From positions 1-64,000 of the forward strand of contig NZ_JASNRD010000022.1 in the NCBI RefSeq assembly GCF_030412015.1: a DNA stretch of 64,000 nt, read 5' to 3'. This document shows, piece by piece, positions 1 to 9,265 of this stretch. The notes beneath the pieces are model-generated. The model saw only the letters and a list, made by a program, of their open reading frames with translations, was not told the DNA's origin and did no database searches. Origin of the DNA: Massilia sp. YIM B02763. GTDB lineage: Bacteria > Pseudomonadota > Gammaproteobacteria > Burkholderiales > Burkholderiaceae_D. The position numbers were made by a program, and so were the translations under genes. Numbering within the stretch: position 1 is the stretch's first letter; the number at the start of each line of letters is the position of its first letter.

Positions 1-33
1 AGCTGCTCTTCCTTATTTATCCCGGACAGCAGT

Positions 34-110
34 GCGCGCAGGCGGGGACCCAATTTTGCATGCGCAAACGATACGCAGGCAAATTGGGTCCCTGCCTGCG
101 CAGGGACGAC
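34..110. repeat. REPIN-like palindromic repeat, copy A
   Basis: Two inverted arms (about 36-57 and 80-101) match with one mismatch around a loop of about 24 nt. Each arm also contains a short internal dyad of the type CCTGC-GCAGG. The same element recurs at 12702, 22711, 37659 and 61407. It lies 8 bp behind the phoX stop codon, so it could form a strong hairpin in the 3' end of that mRNA. No transposase lies nearby. Confidence 0.85.
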
Positions 111-118
111 GGTTTGCT

Positions 119-2107
119 TTAGGCCTTCGCCAGCTTGATCTGCGAGACATCCGCAGTCAGGTAGCCGACGGCCGCGCCGAACTTGTCCTTGTAGTTCGTG
201 CGGATCATCGGATCCAGCGTGTCCTTGACCTTGGCGTGGATGCTGCCCCAGTCGCCCGGGTGCTGGAAGTTGCTCATGATGTAGGTCCAGCCGTTGATGT
301 CGTCGACGGCGTGCAGGCCCGTCGATTCGGCGCCGGCCGGGGTCGACAGCACGCGCGACAGCTTCTTGGTGTCGACGTTGTAAGCCCACAGGAAGTTGTT
401 GACGTGGTTGCCGCTGTCCTCGCCGATGAACAGGGTGCGCATCTTTTCCGAGAACTTCAGGTTATCCGGGCTGGCGATCTTGTCCGGGTTGGCGGTGTTG
501 CCGAGTGCGTCCGCGGCGATGTCCTCGCCGGTGATCAGGGCCTTGACGTCGACCGGCATCCACTCGCTGTTGATGGCATTGCCCGCGGTGTCCTTCTGGC
601 CGCCCTTCATGCTCAGCGCCATCACGGCGCCGGCGGTCAACGCCTTCGGGATCGAGATGCCGTTGCCCGGCACGTTCGTGCTGGCGCCGGCCACCATCGA
701 GCCGTTGCAGTTGGCCAGTGCCGAGTAGGCGACCTTGTCCTTCAGGTTGACGGTGGTGCCTTCCATCTTGGTGAAGCCCATCGAACCGCCGACCAGGGCG
801 GCGTAGCGGTGGGTTTCCAGGAACGCGGCGGCCTTCTCCATGCCCGGCTTGACCTTGATCCACTCGACGCGGCCGTTGGCGGCGACCTTGGTGTAGGTGG
901 CGTCGGCCGGATCGGCGGTCTTGACGTCCATGATGTCGGCTGGCTTGAGCGACGCGGCCAGCGAACGGATCTCGGCGCTGGTGGCCGAGCCGAGCTTGAT
1001 CCAGGTGAGCGGCGCGGCGGTGGCGGCCGGGTCCAGCGAGAAGCCGGCACCGACCTTGGCCACGTACAGGGTGCCCGAGGACAGGTCTTTTTCCTTGTCC
1101 GCGACGAAGACGAAGTAGCCGGCGTTGGTGGCGTCGTCGCCCATCAGCACGGTGCGGTTGTCGCCCATGACCTGCACCAGCTCGTGCGAGATGCGGCCCA
1201 TGCAGTAGTGCTTCTTGATGCTGCCGGTGCCGTCCGGGTTGACGGTGATTTCCGGCAGGTGGCCGTAGTTGTACGGATTGGCGCGGGTTTCGTCGCCGTA
1301 CAGGCTCTTGCTATAGCCCTTGAACTGGGCATCGGTCGAAGCCAGGTAGGCGTTCGGCTCGTACTCTTCGCTCGACAGGTGGGTGCCCCACGGCGACAGG
1401 CTGGCGCCGCAGGTGATCCACAGGCCGTTCACGCTGGAGGTGTCGACGTTGTGGTACTTCACGAGGCTGAGCTTACCGGTGGTCTTGTCCTGGTCCAGGG
1501 TCAGCACGGCGATCGGCGACGGCAGCTTGCCGTACATATCGGTCTTGCCGTCCTGCGCCCAGGTGGTGTACTCGAACTGCACCACGGCGAACACCGGGTT
1601 GCCCTTGACGCCGTCGACCTTGGCGTTCGGCACGGTCAGCAGCGAGGTGCCGTCCGGCGAATCCGAGAAGAACTGGCGCTCCTTGCCGGCCACGGTGGTG
1701 TCGATGATCGGCTTGTTGTTGATGTCGTAGTAGCCGCCGGCCAGGATGGTGCCGCCCTTGCCGTCCGGGACCATGTCGCCGGTGACGAAGAAGGGCTGGT
1801 ACGACAGCTTGAAGTCGACCTTGCTCGAATCGCTGAAGTTGACCGTCATGTTCGATGCGACATAGGTCTTGGCCATGTTGGCGGCCTCTGCCAGGCTCGG
1901 GGCGTTCATCGCGCCGAACGACACGCTCGCCAGCGTCACGGCCGGCGGCGTCGGGTTGGTGCTGACCGGCGGTGCGACCGGATCGTCATCGCCGCCGCCG
2001 CACGCGGTGAGCAGTGCGGCAACGCCGCCGGCGCCGAGCGGCAGCATCGGGGTGGCGCCGAACAGGCGAAGCATACGGCGGCGGGACAGGTCGGTATTCG
2101 AAGTCAT
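119..2107 (-). CDS. phoX: PhoX-family alkaline phosphatase (DUF839), Tat-exported
   Basis: Predicted secreted phosphomonoesterase of the PhoX family, which uses iron and calcium to release phosphate from organic esters outside the cytoplasm. The 662-residue product starts with a twin-arginine signal (SRRRML, residues 8-13), and the signal ends in LLTACGGG with Cys36, a lipobox, so it may be a Tat-exported lipoprotein. The family hallmark CGASLSPWGTHLSSEE lies at 234-249; by family knowledge the Cys and Glu residues there are metal ligands. Two further family blocks follow, around HYCMGRISHE and FIGEDSGNHVNN. A Pho box lies 75 bp upstream, which fits induction by phosphate starvation. A REPIN-like repeat follows the stop. 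The family call is firm; the exact substrate is unknown. Confidence 0.93.
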   Translation of the reverse strand: MTSNTDLSRRRMLRLFGATPMLPLGAGGVAALLTACGGGDDDPVAPPVSTNPTPPAVTLASVSFGAMNAPSLAEAANMAKTYVASNMTVNFSDSSKVDFKLSYQPFFVTGDMVPDGKGGTILAGGYYDINNKPIIDTTVAGKERQFFSDSPDGTSLLTVPNAKVDGVKGNPVFAVVQFEYTTWAQDGKTDMYGKLPSPIAVLTLDQDKTTGKLSLVKYHNVDTSSVNGLWITCGASLSPWGTHLSSEEYEPNAYLASTDAQFKGYSKSLYGDETRANPYNYGHLPEITVNPDGTGSIKKHYCMGRISHELVQVMGDNRTVLMGDDATNAGYFVFVADKEKDLSSGTLYVAKVGAGFSLDPAATAAPLTWIKLGSATSAEIRSLAASLKPADIMDVKTADPADATYTKVAANGRVEWIKVKPGMEKAAAFLETHRYAALVGGSMGFTKMEGTTVNLKDKVAYSALANCNGSMVAGASTNVPGNGISIPKALTAGAVMALSMKGGQKDTAGNAINSEWMPVDVKALITGEDIAADALGNTANPDKIASPDNLKFSEKMRTLFIGEDSGNHVNNFLWAYNVDTKKLSRVLSTPAGAESTGLHAVDDINGWTYIMSNFQHPGDWGSIHAKVKDTLDPMIRTNYKDKFGAAVGYLTADVSQIKLAKA

Positions 2108-2165
2108 GCGTCATCTCTCCAGATGGTCGGTGGGGGCCGGGCTCGTTCGGCACGGAATCCGCAGG

Positions 2166-2221
2166 AGGATAGGGGACGCATATTTCACGTTGATGACAGG
2201 AATTTAACGGCTGTGTGACAT
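2166..2221 (-). promoter_or_regulatory. Pho box and -10 of phoX
   Basis: Read on the minus strand there are four 7-mers spaced exactly 11 bp apart: ATGTCAC, CCGTTAA, CTGTCAT and GTGAAAT. The third is a perfect PhoB half-site (CTGTCAT) and the others match it at 4-5 of 7 positions. Ten bases after the last unit comes TATCCT, a reasonable -10. This is the known architecture of PhoB-activated promoters, where the box replaces the -35. It lies 75 bp upstream of phoX. Confidence 0.75.
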
Positions 2222-2363
2222 GCATGCGGCGCGGCGGTATCGTCTGGCGCGCCGCCCGGTGGCACCACCCTGCCTGCGAGAAACACTGCGTGCCATGTCG
2301 TCAATCCCGCTGCACACTCCGGCCTCATCAATGCTGAAGCACATCAACGAGGAGCGAAGAACC

Positions 2364-2873
2364 ATGCACGACACCATCAAGGCACCGGACAATGGCTGGC
2401 GGACGGTGTGCAATATGCCCATGCTGCTGGCGCTTGTCGTCGTCATCCTGGGCAGCGCTCCGCTGTTCGGCCCATGCGACTGCGGCGACATTAGTCCTGG
2501 CGACCTGATGTTCATGGTGCCGTGGACCTACGGCATGCTGGGCCTGGCCCTGTGCTACCTGGAAGACGCGACGCTCAAGAAGCCCCTGGGCATCGTCGGC
2601 CTCGCATGGTCCGGCTTCACGCTGCTATGGATGTCGATGTCGGGCACGACGGCGATGGATGGCGCGACGCTCGTGTACCCGTTCGGCCGCGGCGGCAACA
2701 TGGTGTTGCTGGCAGTGTGCCTCGCGGCCGGGATGGCGCTGGTGGCCTACGATCGGCACCGGAAGGCATTGCCGGGGCGCGTCGTCGTCTCCGTCAGGTG
2801 GACGGCGCGGCTGTTGCTGGCGGCGTGGTTGTGCATTCCCGTCGTGATCGTTGGGTTGATCGTGGGGCGCTAG
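2364..2873 (+). CDS. small polytopic membrane protein, unrecognised
   Basis: I do not recognise this 169-residue protein. The ATG at 2364 was chosen over upstream in-frame starts because a GAGGAG ribosome binding site lies just before it and the hydrophobic sequence begins soon after. About four membrane segments can be seen (near residues 15-33, 45-64, 71-88 and 102-118, with a last one at the C-terminus). A short CDCGD motif lies between the first two. The gene is transcribed away from phoX and its last 4 bp overlap the end of the convergent transporter gene. The Pho box lies about 140 bp upstream and could also influence it. Confidence 0.65.
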   Translation: MHDTIKAPDNGWRTVCNMPMLLALVVVILGSAPLFGPCDCGDISPGDLMFMVPWTYGMLGLALCYLEDATLKKPLGIVGLAWSGFTLLWMSMSGTTAMDGATLVYPFGRGGNMVLLAVCLAAGMALVAYDRHRKALPGRVVVSVRWTARLLLAAWLCIPVVIVGLIVGR

Positions 2874-3796
2874 AGCAAGCCCGCCAATCCCAGCAACGAC
2901 AAGGGCATCGCCACCCCCGCCACCAGCGTCTGCACCGCGATGATCCCCGCCATCAAGGGAGCATCGCCCCCGAGCTGGCGCGCCATGATGTAGGAGGACG
3001 ACGCCGTCGGCAGCGACTGGAACAGCAGCGCGGCCAGCGCTGCCGGGCCGTGCAGGCCGAAGACGTGGCAGGCGGCCAGCGTCGCCAGCGGCATCAGCGC
3101 GAACTTCGCCACCGAGGACAGGCCCACGGGACGCATCCAGCTGCGCACCGCGGAAAAGTCCAGCGCGGCGCCCACGCACAAGAGGCCCAGCGGCAGCGAT
3201 GCCTGGCCCAGCGCCTTGAACACGGGCTCGACGGGCGCCGGCAAGCCGATCCCCGTCGCGTGCAGCAGGATGCCGGCGACACAGGCGACGACCAGCGGAT
3301 TGGCGGCCAGCTGGCGCAGCACGGCGGGCAGCGAGGGCCTGCCTTTGCTGCCGTAGCGCGAGAACACCAGCACGCACAGCACATTCACGGTCGGGACGAT
3401 GGCCGCATTGCCGACCGCCGCCAGCGCCACGCCCTGCGCGCCCCAGATGCCGGCGGCAGCGGACACGCCCACATAGTTATTGAAGCGCACGCCGCCCTGG
3501 AACACGGAGGTGAAGGCGGCATCGTCGACGGGCAGCCAGCGCCGCGCGGCGACCAGCAGCGCGGCCACCAGCAGCGTCGAACAGACGAGGGTCGCCGCCA
3601 TCGCCGCGACAGGCAGCCCGTCCAGGTGCGCCGTCGCCAGGCCGTGCAGGAACAGCGAGGGCAGCAGCACGTAGTAGCCCAGTTTTTCCGCGTGGGGCCA
3701 GAACGCGTCGTCGATGAAGCGGGTGCGGCGCAGCCAGCTGCCCAGGGCGATCAGGACAGCGATGGGGATGAGGGCGAGCAGGAGCGTGGTCGTCAT
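2870..3796 (-). CDS. AEC-family (auxin efflux carrier type) transporter
   Basis: An inner-membrane permease of 308 residues with about ten hydrophobic segments in the pattern of the AEC/YfdV family: an N-terminal five-helix block, a soluble loop near the middle (SRYGSKGRPSL) and a second helix block ending in LSLLGLAG. Members export or take up small organic acids or amino-acid-like anions; the substrate cannot be read from sequence. Its ATG overlaps the stop of a short upstream reading frame as ATGA, suggesting translational coupling. Confidence 0.85.
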   Translation of the reverse strand: MTTTLLLALIPIAVLIALGSWLRRTRFIDDAFWPHAEKLGYYVLLPSLFLHGLATAHLDGLPVAAMAATLVCSTLLVAALLVAARRWLPVDDAAFTSVFQGGVRFNNYVGVSAAAGIWGAQGVALAAVGNAAIVPTVNVLCVLVFSRYGSKGRPSLPAVLRQLAANPLVVACVAGILLHATGIGLPAPVEPVFKALGQASLPLGLLCVGAALDFSAVRSWMRPVGLSSVAKFALMPLATLAACHVFGLHGPAALAALLFQSLPTASSSYIMARQLGGDAPLMAGIIAVQTLVAGVAMPLSLLGLAGLL

Positions 3797-3957
3797 GCCG
3801 TCACGATAACCGATTCAAGCGTGGTGAAGGCCCCATCGGGCTTGCCCGCATTGACGAGCACGCGCAGACGCGGATGCCGTGCGCGCAGCTCGGCGGCCAT
3901 GCCATCGTACAGGTTGAGGATCTGCTGGGTGCATTCGACGGCGCGGCACTGATGCAT
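3793..3957 (-). CDS. small hypothetical protein upstream of the AEC transporter
   Basis: A 54-residue frame starting MHQCRAVECT and ending LESVIVTA. I recognise no family. It is reported because its stop overlaps the transporter start as ATGA, a layout typical of coupled genes. A longer in-frame version would start at 4041, inside or upstream of the ychF terminator hairpin, which is unlikely. The start at 3957 has no clear ribosome binding site. It may be a leader peptide or a remnant. Confidence 0.3.
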   Translation of the reverse strand: MHQCRAVECTQQILNLYDGMAAELRARHPRLRVLVNAGKPDGAFTTLESVIVTA

Positions 3958-3988
3958 ACGGAATAAAGAAGTGATTGGACCCGCATGA

Positions 3989-4022
3989 AAAAACCCCGGC
4001 GCCAAGGGCGGCGCCGGGGTTT
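3989..4022 (-). terminator. intrinsic terminator of ychF
   Basis: A 12-bp perfect stem (AACCCCGGCGCC with its complement) encloses a 6-nt loop. On the minus strand it is followed by six T residues. It begins about 40 bp after the ychF stop. Confidence 0.88.
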
Positions 4023-4064
4023 CGTTGCCGTTAGAATCCACAGGATTCCGAGCTGCTGCGTTGC

Positions 4065-5156
4065 TTAGACGTTGAACAGGAAGTTCAGCACATCCCCATC
4101 CTTGACGATGTATTCCTTGCCTTCCGCGCGCATCTTGCCCGCTTCCTTCGCGCCGCTCTCGCCCTTGTAGGCGATGTAGTCGTCGAAGGAGATGGTCTGG
4201 GCGCGGATGAAGCCGCGTTCGAAGTCGGTGTGGATCACGCCGGCCGCCTGCGGGGCGGTGGCGCCGATCGGCACGGTCCAGGCGCGTACTTCCTTCACGC
4301 CGGCGGTGAAGTAGGTCTGCAGGCCCAGGAGCTTGAAGGCGGCGCGGATCAGGCGGTCCAGGCCCGGCTCTTCCATGCCCAGGTCGGCCAGGAATTCGAG
4401 CTTGTCGGCGTCGTCCAGGTTGGCGATTTCCGATTCGATGGCGGCCGAGATGGCGACGATCGGGGCGTTCTGCTTGTTGGCGAACTCGGTCAGCTGGTCC
4501 AGCAGCGGATTGTCGGTGAAGCCGCTTTCCGAGACGTTGGCGACGAACATCGCCGGTTTTGCGGTAATCAGGTGCAGGCCCTTGATCAGTTCCATCTGGT
4601 CGGCGTCCAGGCCCAGGGTGCGGATCGGTTGGCCTTCGTTCAGGTGCGGCAGCATCTTTTCCAGGATCGCGACCAGCTTGATCGCGTCCTTGTCGCCGGC
4701 GCGCGCCTTCTTCTGCTCGCGGTGCAGGACTTTCTCGGCGGTGCCCATGTCGGCAAGCGCCAGTTCGGTCTGGATGACTTCGATGTCGTCGATCGGGCTG
4801 ACCTTGCCGGCCACGTGGATCACGTTCGGGTCTTCGAAGCAGCGCACGACGTTGACGATGGCGTCCGTTTCGCGGATGTGCGACAGGAACTGGTTGCCCA
4901 GGCCCTCGCCCTTCGACGCGCCGGCCACCAGGCCCGCGATGTCGACGAACTCGACGATGGCTTTCACGACGCGCTCCGGCTTGACGATCTCGGCCAGCTG
5001 GTCGATGCGCGGATCCGGCACCTCGACGACGCCGACGTTCGGCTCGATGGTGCAGAACGGGTAGTTTTCAGCCGGGATGCCGGCCTTGGTCAGGGCGTTG
5101 AACAGGGTGGACTTGCCGACGTTGGGCAGGCCGACGATGCCGCATTTGAGACTCAT
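4065..5156 (-). CDS. ychF: Obg-family ATPase YchF
   Basis: A conserved 363-residue P-loop NTPase that binds ribosomes and, unusually for the Obg family, prefers ATP (family knowledge). The P-loop GLPNVGKS lies at 9-16, the switch region around YPFCTIEPN, the G3 motif is DIAG and the G4 position reads NVSE instead of NKxD, which is the signature behind the ATP preference. The C-terminal TGS domain ends in [11 protein letters not shown]. Length is as in Escherichia coli. It forms a single-gene unit with its own terminator. Confidence 0.97.
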   Translation of the reverse strand: MSLKCGIVGLPNVGKSTLFNALTKAGIPAENYPFCTIEPNVGVVEVPDPRIDQLAEIVKPERVVKAIVEFVDIAGLVAGASKGEGLGNQFLSHIRETDAIVNVVRCFEDPNVIHVAGKVSPIDDIEVIQTELALADMGTAEKVLHREQKKARAGDKDAIKLVAILEKMLPHLNEGQPIRTLGLDADQMELIKGLHLITAKPAMFVANVSESGFTDNPLLDQLTEFANKQNAPIVAISAAIESEIANLDDADKLEFLADLGMEEPGLDRLIRAAFKLLGLQTYFTAGVKEVRAWTVPIGATAPQAAGVIHTDFERGFIRAQTISFDDYIAYKGESGAKEAGKMRAEGKEYIVKDGDVLNFLFNV

Positions 5157-5274
5157 GGGAACGCTTTCGGGGAAGAATGTCGAAACCCCGTATTGTACCC
5201 GCGCTCGCCGCCGAAGACTGCAATCCGCCCCGAAATGCGGTGATGTTGCCGGATTATCGCCCCGGCAACGTCGC

Positions 5275-6372
5275 TTAAAGCGGACGGATCAGGCCGACGT
5301 CCGGCTTTTCCACGAAGGCGGCGAACGCATCGCGCAGGCGTTCCCCCTCGTCCATGGCCCGGCGCCAGGCCTGGATGCGGGCGTCGTGGTTCAGGCCGTA
5401 GAACTGGAAATCGCTGCGGTCGATGATCTTCCCGCGCGGCAGCTTGCCCAGGAATTCCCGGCTCGGCGCCACCACCAGCACATTGTCCAGCCAGCCGCGG
5501 TTCGGCCCGCGCGCGGCGCGGCGCCATGGCATGGCTTTGTCCAGCCACCCCGGCACGATGTGTTCGGAAAAATGCGGATACAGCACGATGGCGCCGGGCT
5601 CGCGTTCCGCGATGCGCGCGTACGGCAGCGCCAGGTTGTAGTCGATGATGCCGCCATCCCAGTAGTGGCCGGGCGGGGCGCCGGGAATGTCGCGCACGGG
5701 CTGCATCAGCATCGGCAGCGTGCCCGAGGCCAGCAGGCTGGCGGCCAGGTTGTCTTGCGTCAGCGGCGCGAAATGCGTGTCGAAACGGTCGAAGGCGTCG
5801 CTGAGCCAGGGTGCGTCGGCGCGGCGGTCGCCGATCACCACGCGGTCCATCAGCAGCGCCAGCTTGTCGCGCGAAAACAGGTTGTGCAGGGCGGCCGCCG
5901 CAAAGCCGCGCAGCTCGGCATGGCGGTGGCCGGGCGCCGCCAGCGCGCGCTTGCCGCGCACGGCCAGTACCTGCAGGCGGTAGTGCGGGTGGCCGACGAT
6001 GTCGTCCTCGTGGCCGCGCACGAATTCCTTCAGCAGGCCCTGCACGACCTCGTCGATCTGCTGCTGGCTCGGCTTGGTGCTCGTGTAGCGCTGGCCGCTG
6101 TACAGCTCGCCCAGGCGCGTGAATGCGCGCACGGGATCGCGCTGGCAGGCGGCCGCCATGCGCCAGGCGCCGATCGAGGAGCCGATCAGGATGCGCTCGC
6201 GCGGCGCGGTGGGAAACCACGTGCCGAACAGCCACCCGTCGAGCGCGCGGAACAGCAGCCCCTTCGGACCGCCGGCCGCGGCCGGGACGACGGCGATGTC
6301 GGCGGCGCGCAAGCCGTGCGCGCGGATGCGTTCGAGGGCGCGCGGGCCCGCGTGGAAAGTCAGATCGCTCAT
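5275..6372 (-). CDS. patatin-like phospholipase
   Basis: A 365-residue patatin-family hydrolase, expected to cleave acyl chains from lipids with a Ser-Asp dyad. The nucleophile motif GSSIG is followed by AWRMA, the glycine-rich oxyanion loop is AAAGGPKG in the N-terminal part, and the Asp motif is DGGIIDYN. The start MSDLTFHAG at 6372 is preferred over an in-frame ATG 70 codons upstream because the extension has low-complexity, non-protein-like composition. No signal peptide, so probably cytoplasmic or membrane-associated. It is separated from ychF by about 120 bp without a clear terminator. Confidence 0.88.
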   Translation of the reverse strand: MSDLTFHAGPRALERIRAHGLRAADIAVVPAAAGGPKGLLFRALDGWLFGTWFPTAPRERILIGSSIGAWRMAAACQRDPVRAFTRLGELYSGQRYTSTKPSQQQIDEVVQGLLKEFVRGHEDDIVGHPHYRLQVLAVRGKRALAAPGHRHAELRGFAAAALHNLFSRDKLALLMDRVVIGDRRADAPWLSDAFDRFDTHFAPLTQDNLAASLLASGTLPMLMQPVRDIPGAPPGHYWDGGIIDYNLALPYARIAEREPGAIVLYPHFSEHIVPGWLDKAMPWRRAARGPNRGWLDNVLVVAPSREFLGKLPRGKIIDRSDFQFYGLNHDARIQAWRRAMDEGERLRDAFAAFVEKPDVGLIRPL

Positions 6373-6551
6373 CCGGAAATTATCGCAGGATGCCTCGGCT
6401 CCTGCCGCGCCACGGACAAGTGCACATGCCGTACCGCCTGGCGTAACGCGTCGCGGGCCACATCGGGCAGTCCAGCACGCTTGCGTTAGCTCAACGGTAG
6501 AAGCTTGCGCTTTCGTAAGATGGCTCGGTTGCCCTCGCATCCGGAGCCCAC

Positions 6552-8447
6552 ATGCTTGCTCGACATTGTGCCGTCGCATCATGCTTGTTCCTGTTTCTCG
6601 TGCTGGCGCTGGCCTGCGGCTGCGTGCTGGCGCGTGGCAGCGGCAGCGATGCGGGAACTGATCCGGCCGTCGTCGTCGAGCACCATGTGCAGCACTATGC
6701 CGTCGAGCCGGGCGGCGCCTACCGCCTGAGGGTCGATCATCTGGAAACCATCGTCGAGGCGCGCGCCATCCAGGCCCATGGACAGTACGCCATCAGTTAC
6801 AACAACACGCTCGATGCGATCGAATCGCTGGAAGCCTGGACGCTCAAGCCGGACGGCCGCCGCGTGCCCGTGCTGCCAGGCCAGGTCAAGGACCAGCAGG
6901 AAGCCGCGTCGAGCGACGCCCCGCTCTTCCAGGACACGCGCGTGAAAGTCGTCGTGTTCCCGGAGGTGGCCGTGGGCGACCGCCTGGCCCTGCGCTACGT
7001 ATTGCGGCGCGCGACGCCGCTGTTTCCCGGCCACTTCGAAGACCTGGCGCCGGCGCCCGCCTACCTCAACCGCAACTTCCTGCTGATCTACGACATGCCC
7101 GCCGCGCTGCCCCTGCATGCGGACGCGGTCGGCTTCGTGCCGGTCGCCGGCAGCGTCCCGCCCCCGCCCGGCATTCGGCGCTACCAGTGGCGCTACCAGG
7201 ACAGCCAGGTCGGTGGCGACGAAGGTCGCATCGAGGCCGATTCGGTCAGCCCGCTGGACTACGGCAAGCGCCTGGCCGTGTCGACGTTTTCCGGCTACCC
7301 GGCCTTCGCGGCGGCCTTTCGCAGCAGTGCCGCCGGCCGGGCTGCGCCCTCGCCCGCCATCGCCGCGCTGGCGCGCCAGCTCACGGCCGGGCTGCCGGAC
7401 ACGCGCGCGCGCGTGCTGGCGCTGTCGGACTGGGTGCGCAGGAATGTCCGCTACGTGGGCGTGTACATCGGGGCGGGGGGCGTGGTGCCGCATCCGGCGT
7501 CCGTCGTGCTCGACAACCGCTACGGCGACTGCAAGGACCACGCGGTGCTGCTCGAGGCGCTGCTGGCGTCGCTCGGCATCGACAGCGGCGGGGCCCTCGT
7601 CAACAGCGGCAACGCCTATCGATTGCCGGATGCGCCCACGCTGGGCGTGTTCAATCACATGATCACCTACGTGCCCGGCCTGGACCTGTTCCTCGACCCG
7701 ACGGCGGATACGGCGGCGGCCGGCTATTTGCCGGCCAGCGTGCTGGGCAAGCCCGTGCTGCTGCTCAAGACGGGCGGTTTCGCGATGACGCCCATGCTGC
7801 AGCCGCAGCGGATCCGGGCCCTGGCCACCGTCGACATCGGGCGCGACGGGCGCGGCAGTTTCCGCGTCGAACGCAGCGTCTCCGGCGCCCTGGCCGAGCC
7901 GCTGCGCAAGGCCGTGCGCGATGCGCGTCCGGCCGAGCGGGAACGGTTTGCCGAGCGCATGCTGCAGGGCATGGGGCGCAAGGCGCGCGGCGTGTTCGAT
8001 GCGGGCACCGTCGATGGCAACGGCGACGACTACAGCATGGCCGTCACCGGCAGCGGCGACCAGTTCGTCGACCTGCCCGGTCCGGGCGCGCTGGCCACGA
8101 CCTACCCGGCCTGGAGTGTCGTCGACGATGCCGTCGCGGGCATGGTCCGGGAACGGGAGCGGCACCAGGATTTCGTCTGCCCGGCCGTCGATGCGGAGGA
8201 CGAGATGCGCTTCCGCCTGCCAAAGGGGGTGCGCATCCTGTCGCTGCCGCCGCCGGTGAACGCCATGAACGGCGGCATCTTCTACCGCGCCAGTTATGCG
8301 CGCGCGGGCAATGCGGTGACCGTCAAGCGGCGCCTGACCTTCCGCCACGGCAGCGCCACCTGCACGCCGGCCGACCACCGCGCCATGCAGCCGGTGCTGG
8401 AGCGCATCGTGCGCGACTTGCGCAGCCAGATCGTGGTGCAGGGCTAG
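6552..8447 (+). CDS. DUF3857 / transglutaminase-like secreted protein
   Basis: A 631-residue protein with a hydrophobic N-terminal signal (residues 1-27), then a DUF3857 beta-sandwich (about 40-260) and a transglutaminase/protease-like core (about 280-400). The papain-like triad is visible: Cys327 in GDCKDH, His369 in FNHMI and Asp382 in DPT. A C-terminal beta-rich region follows. Family members are periplasmic or outer-membrane associated and their substrates are mostly unknown. A GGAG ribosome binding site lies just before the ATG. It is a stand-alone gene divergent from the patatin gene. Confidence 0.85.
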   Translation: MLARHCAVASCLFLFLVLALACGCVLARGSGSDAGTDPAVVVEHHVQHYAVEPGGAYRLRVDHLETIVEARAIQAHGQYAISYNNTLDAIESLEAWTLKPDGRRVPVLPGQVKDQQEAASSDAPLFQDTRVKVVVFPEVAVGDRLALRYVLRRATPLFPGHFEDLAPAPAYLNRNFLLIYDMPAALPLHADAVGFVPVAGSVPPPPGIRRYQWRYQDSQVGGDEGRIEADSVSPLDYGKRLAVSTFSGYPAFAAAFRSSAAGRAAPSPAIAALARQLTAGLPDTRARVLALSDWVRRNVRYVGVYIGAGGVVPHPASVVLDNRYGDCKDHAVLLEALLASLGIDSGGALVNSGNAYRLPDAPTLGVFNHMITYVPGLDLFLDPTADTAAAGYLPASVLGKPVLLLKTGGFAMTPMLQPQRIRALATVDIGRDGRGSFRVERSVSGALAEPLRKAVRDARPAERERFAERMLQGMGRKARGVFDAGTVDGNGDDYSMAVTGSGDQFVDLPGPGALATTYPAWSVVDDAVAGMVRERERHQDFVCPAVDAEDEMRFRLPKGVRILSLPPPVNAMNGGIFYRASYARAGNAVTVKRRLTFRHGSATCTPADHRAMQPVLERIVRDLRSQIVVQG

Positions 8448-8483
8448 CGGCCGGGGACTGGCGCCAGGTCCTGGCCGCTGGGC

Positions 8484-8978
8484 TCAGCGTGTGCCGGCGC
8501 GCTCGCGGAGAAGCGCCAGCGCCGCATCGCTCAATTCGAAGCGCAAATCGACCCGGTCGCGCCCCGAGCGGTAGCCGCCGGGCCAGCGCGCGATGTCCTC
8601 GAAACCGCAGCGGCGGAAGAAGCCGGCCGTGTGCGGGTGCGTATCGACCGTGACCCAGCGCGGACGCAGCTTGCGCTTGGCCATGTGCAGCAAACGGTAG
8701 TCGAGCAGGGCGCGGCCGATGCCCGTGCCGTGGCAATCGGCGCGCACCAGGCCGAACACGAGGGTGGCCAGGTCGTAGAATTCGGACAGTTCGTAGCCAC
8801 CGAAGCCGACCAGTTCGCCATCGCGCACGACGACGAACAACGGACCGTCCGGCTCGTCGAGGCAGGAGCGCAGCCAGGCTTCTTCCGATGCGGGAAAGTG
8901 GTCCGGGACGTTGGTGCGGAAGGCGGCCAGCACGGCCTTGCGGTCGGTGTCGCGGTAGCGGCGGATACGGATCGTCAT
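8484..8978 (-). CDS. GNAT-family N-acetyltransferase
   Basis: A 164-residue acetyl-CoA-dependent acyltransferase. The fold is recognisable from the strand before GLVRADCHGTGIGRALLDY, whose R/Q-x-x-G-x-G/A segment is the acetyl-CoA pyrophosphate loop, and from the later segment HPHTAGFFRRCGFEDIA. The substrate cannot be predicted. It ends 36 bp from the convergent transglutaminase-like gene with no obvious terminator between. Confidence 0.88.
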   Translation of the reverse strand: MTIRIRRYRDTDRKAVLAAFRTNVPDHFPASEEAWLRSCLDEPDGPLFVVVRDGELVGFGGYELSEFYDLATLVFGLVRADCHGTGIGRALLDYRLLHMAKRKLRPRWVTVDTHPHTAGFFRRCGFEDIARWPGGYRSGRDRVDLRFELSDAALALLRERAGTR

Positions 8979-9088
8979 GGCAGCGATGGGGTTGGCATGA
9001 TCGCACTATAAACCGCCACCGTTGCGTCGTGCGCTCGCGCCCGGACCGGCTTGCCTGCACAACAAGAAAAATAAAACCACGAATTCCT

Positions 9089-9265
9089 TAGGCGATTCGG
9101 CGGAAGGCCTGTATATTGGTCCTCGCACTACATCAAGTCGCTTTCTTGCTGGTCTCTCTCCCGTCTCGCCTTCACGGCATTCCTGTTTGATTCTCATTGC
9201 TGGTATCTCTTGATTGCATGTGCATTCCGGGCACATTCGCCCTCACCCACTTCAAAGGTATTTCA
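9089..9265 (+). promoter_or_regulatory. candidate promoter and long leader of the cold-shock gene
   Basis: A TATATT hexamer at 9112-9117 is preceded, 17 bp away, by a weak -35 (TAGGCG). It would give a 5' untranslated leader of roughly 140 nt, rich in C and T, ending in an AAAGG ribosome binding site at 9254. Long structured leaders are typical of cspA-type genes and control translation at low temperature. The promoter itself is a weak call. Confidence 0.35.

Noticed and set aside
32-2218. 728-codon open frame opposite phoX
   Set aside because: Antisense shadow caused by GC-rich third positions; the product is low-complexity with no domain, while the other strand encodes PhoX with all motifs and a Pho box.
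6484-6546. tRNA-like D-arm (TAGCTCAACGGTAGAAG) before the transglutaminase-like gene
   Set aside because: No matching T-arm (GGTTCGAATCC type), no acceptor pairing and no anticodon stem follow; the resemblance is limited to the A-box.
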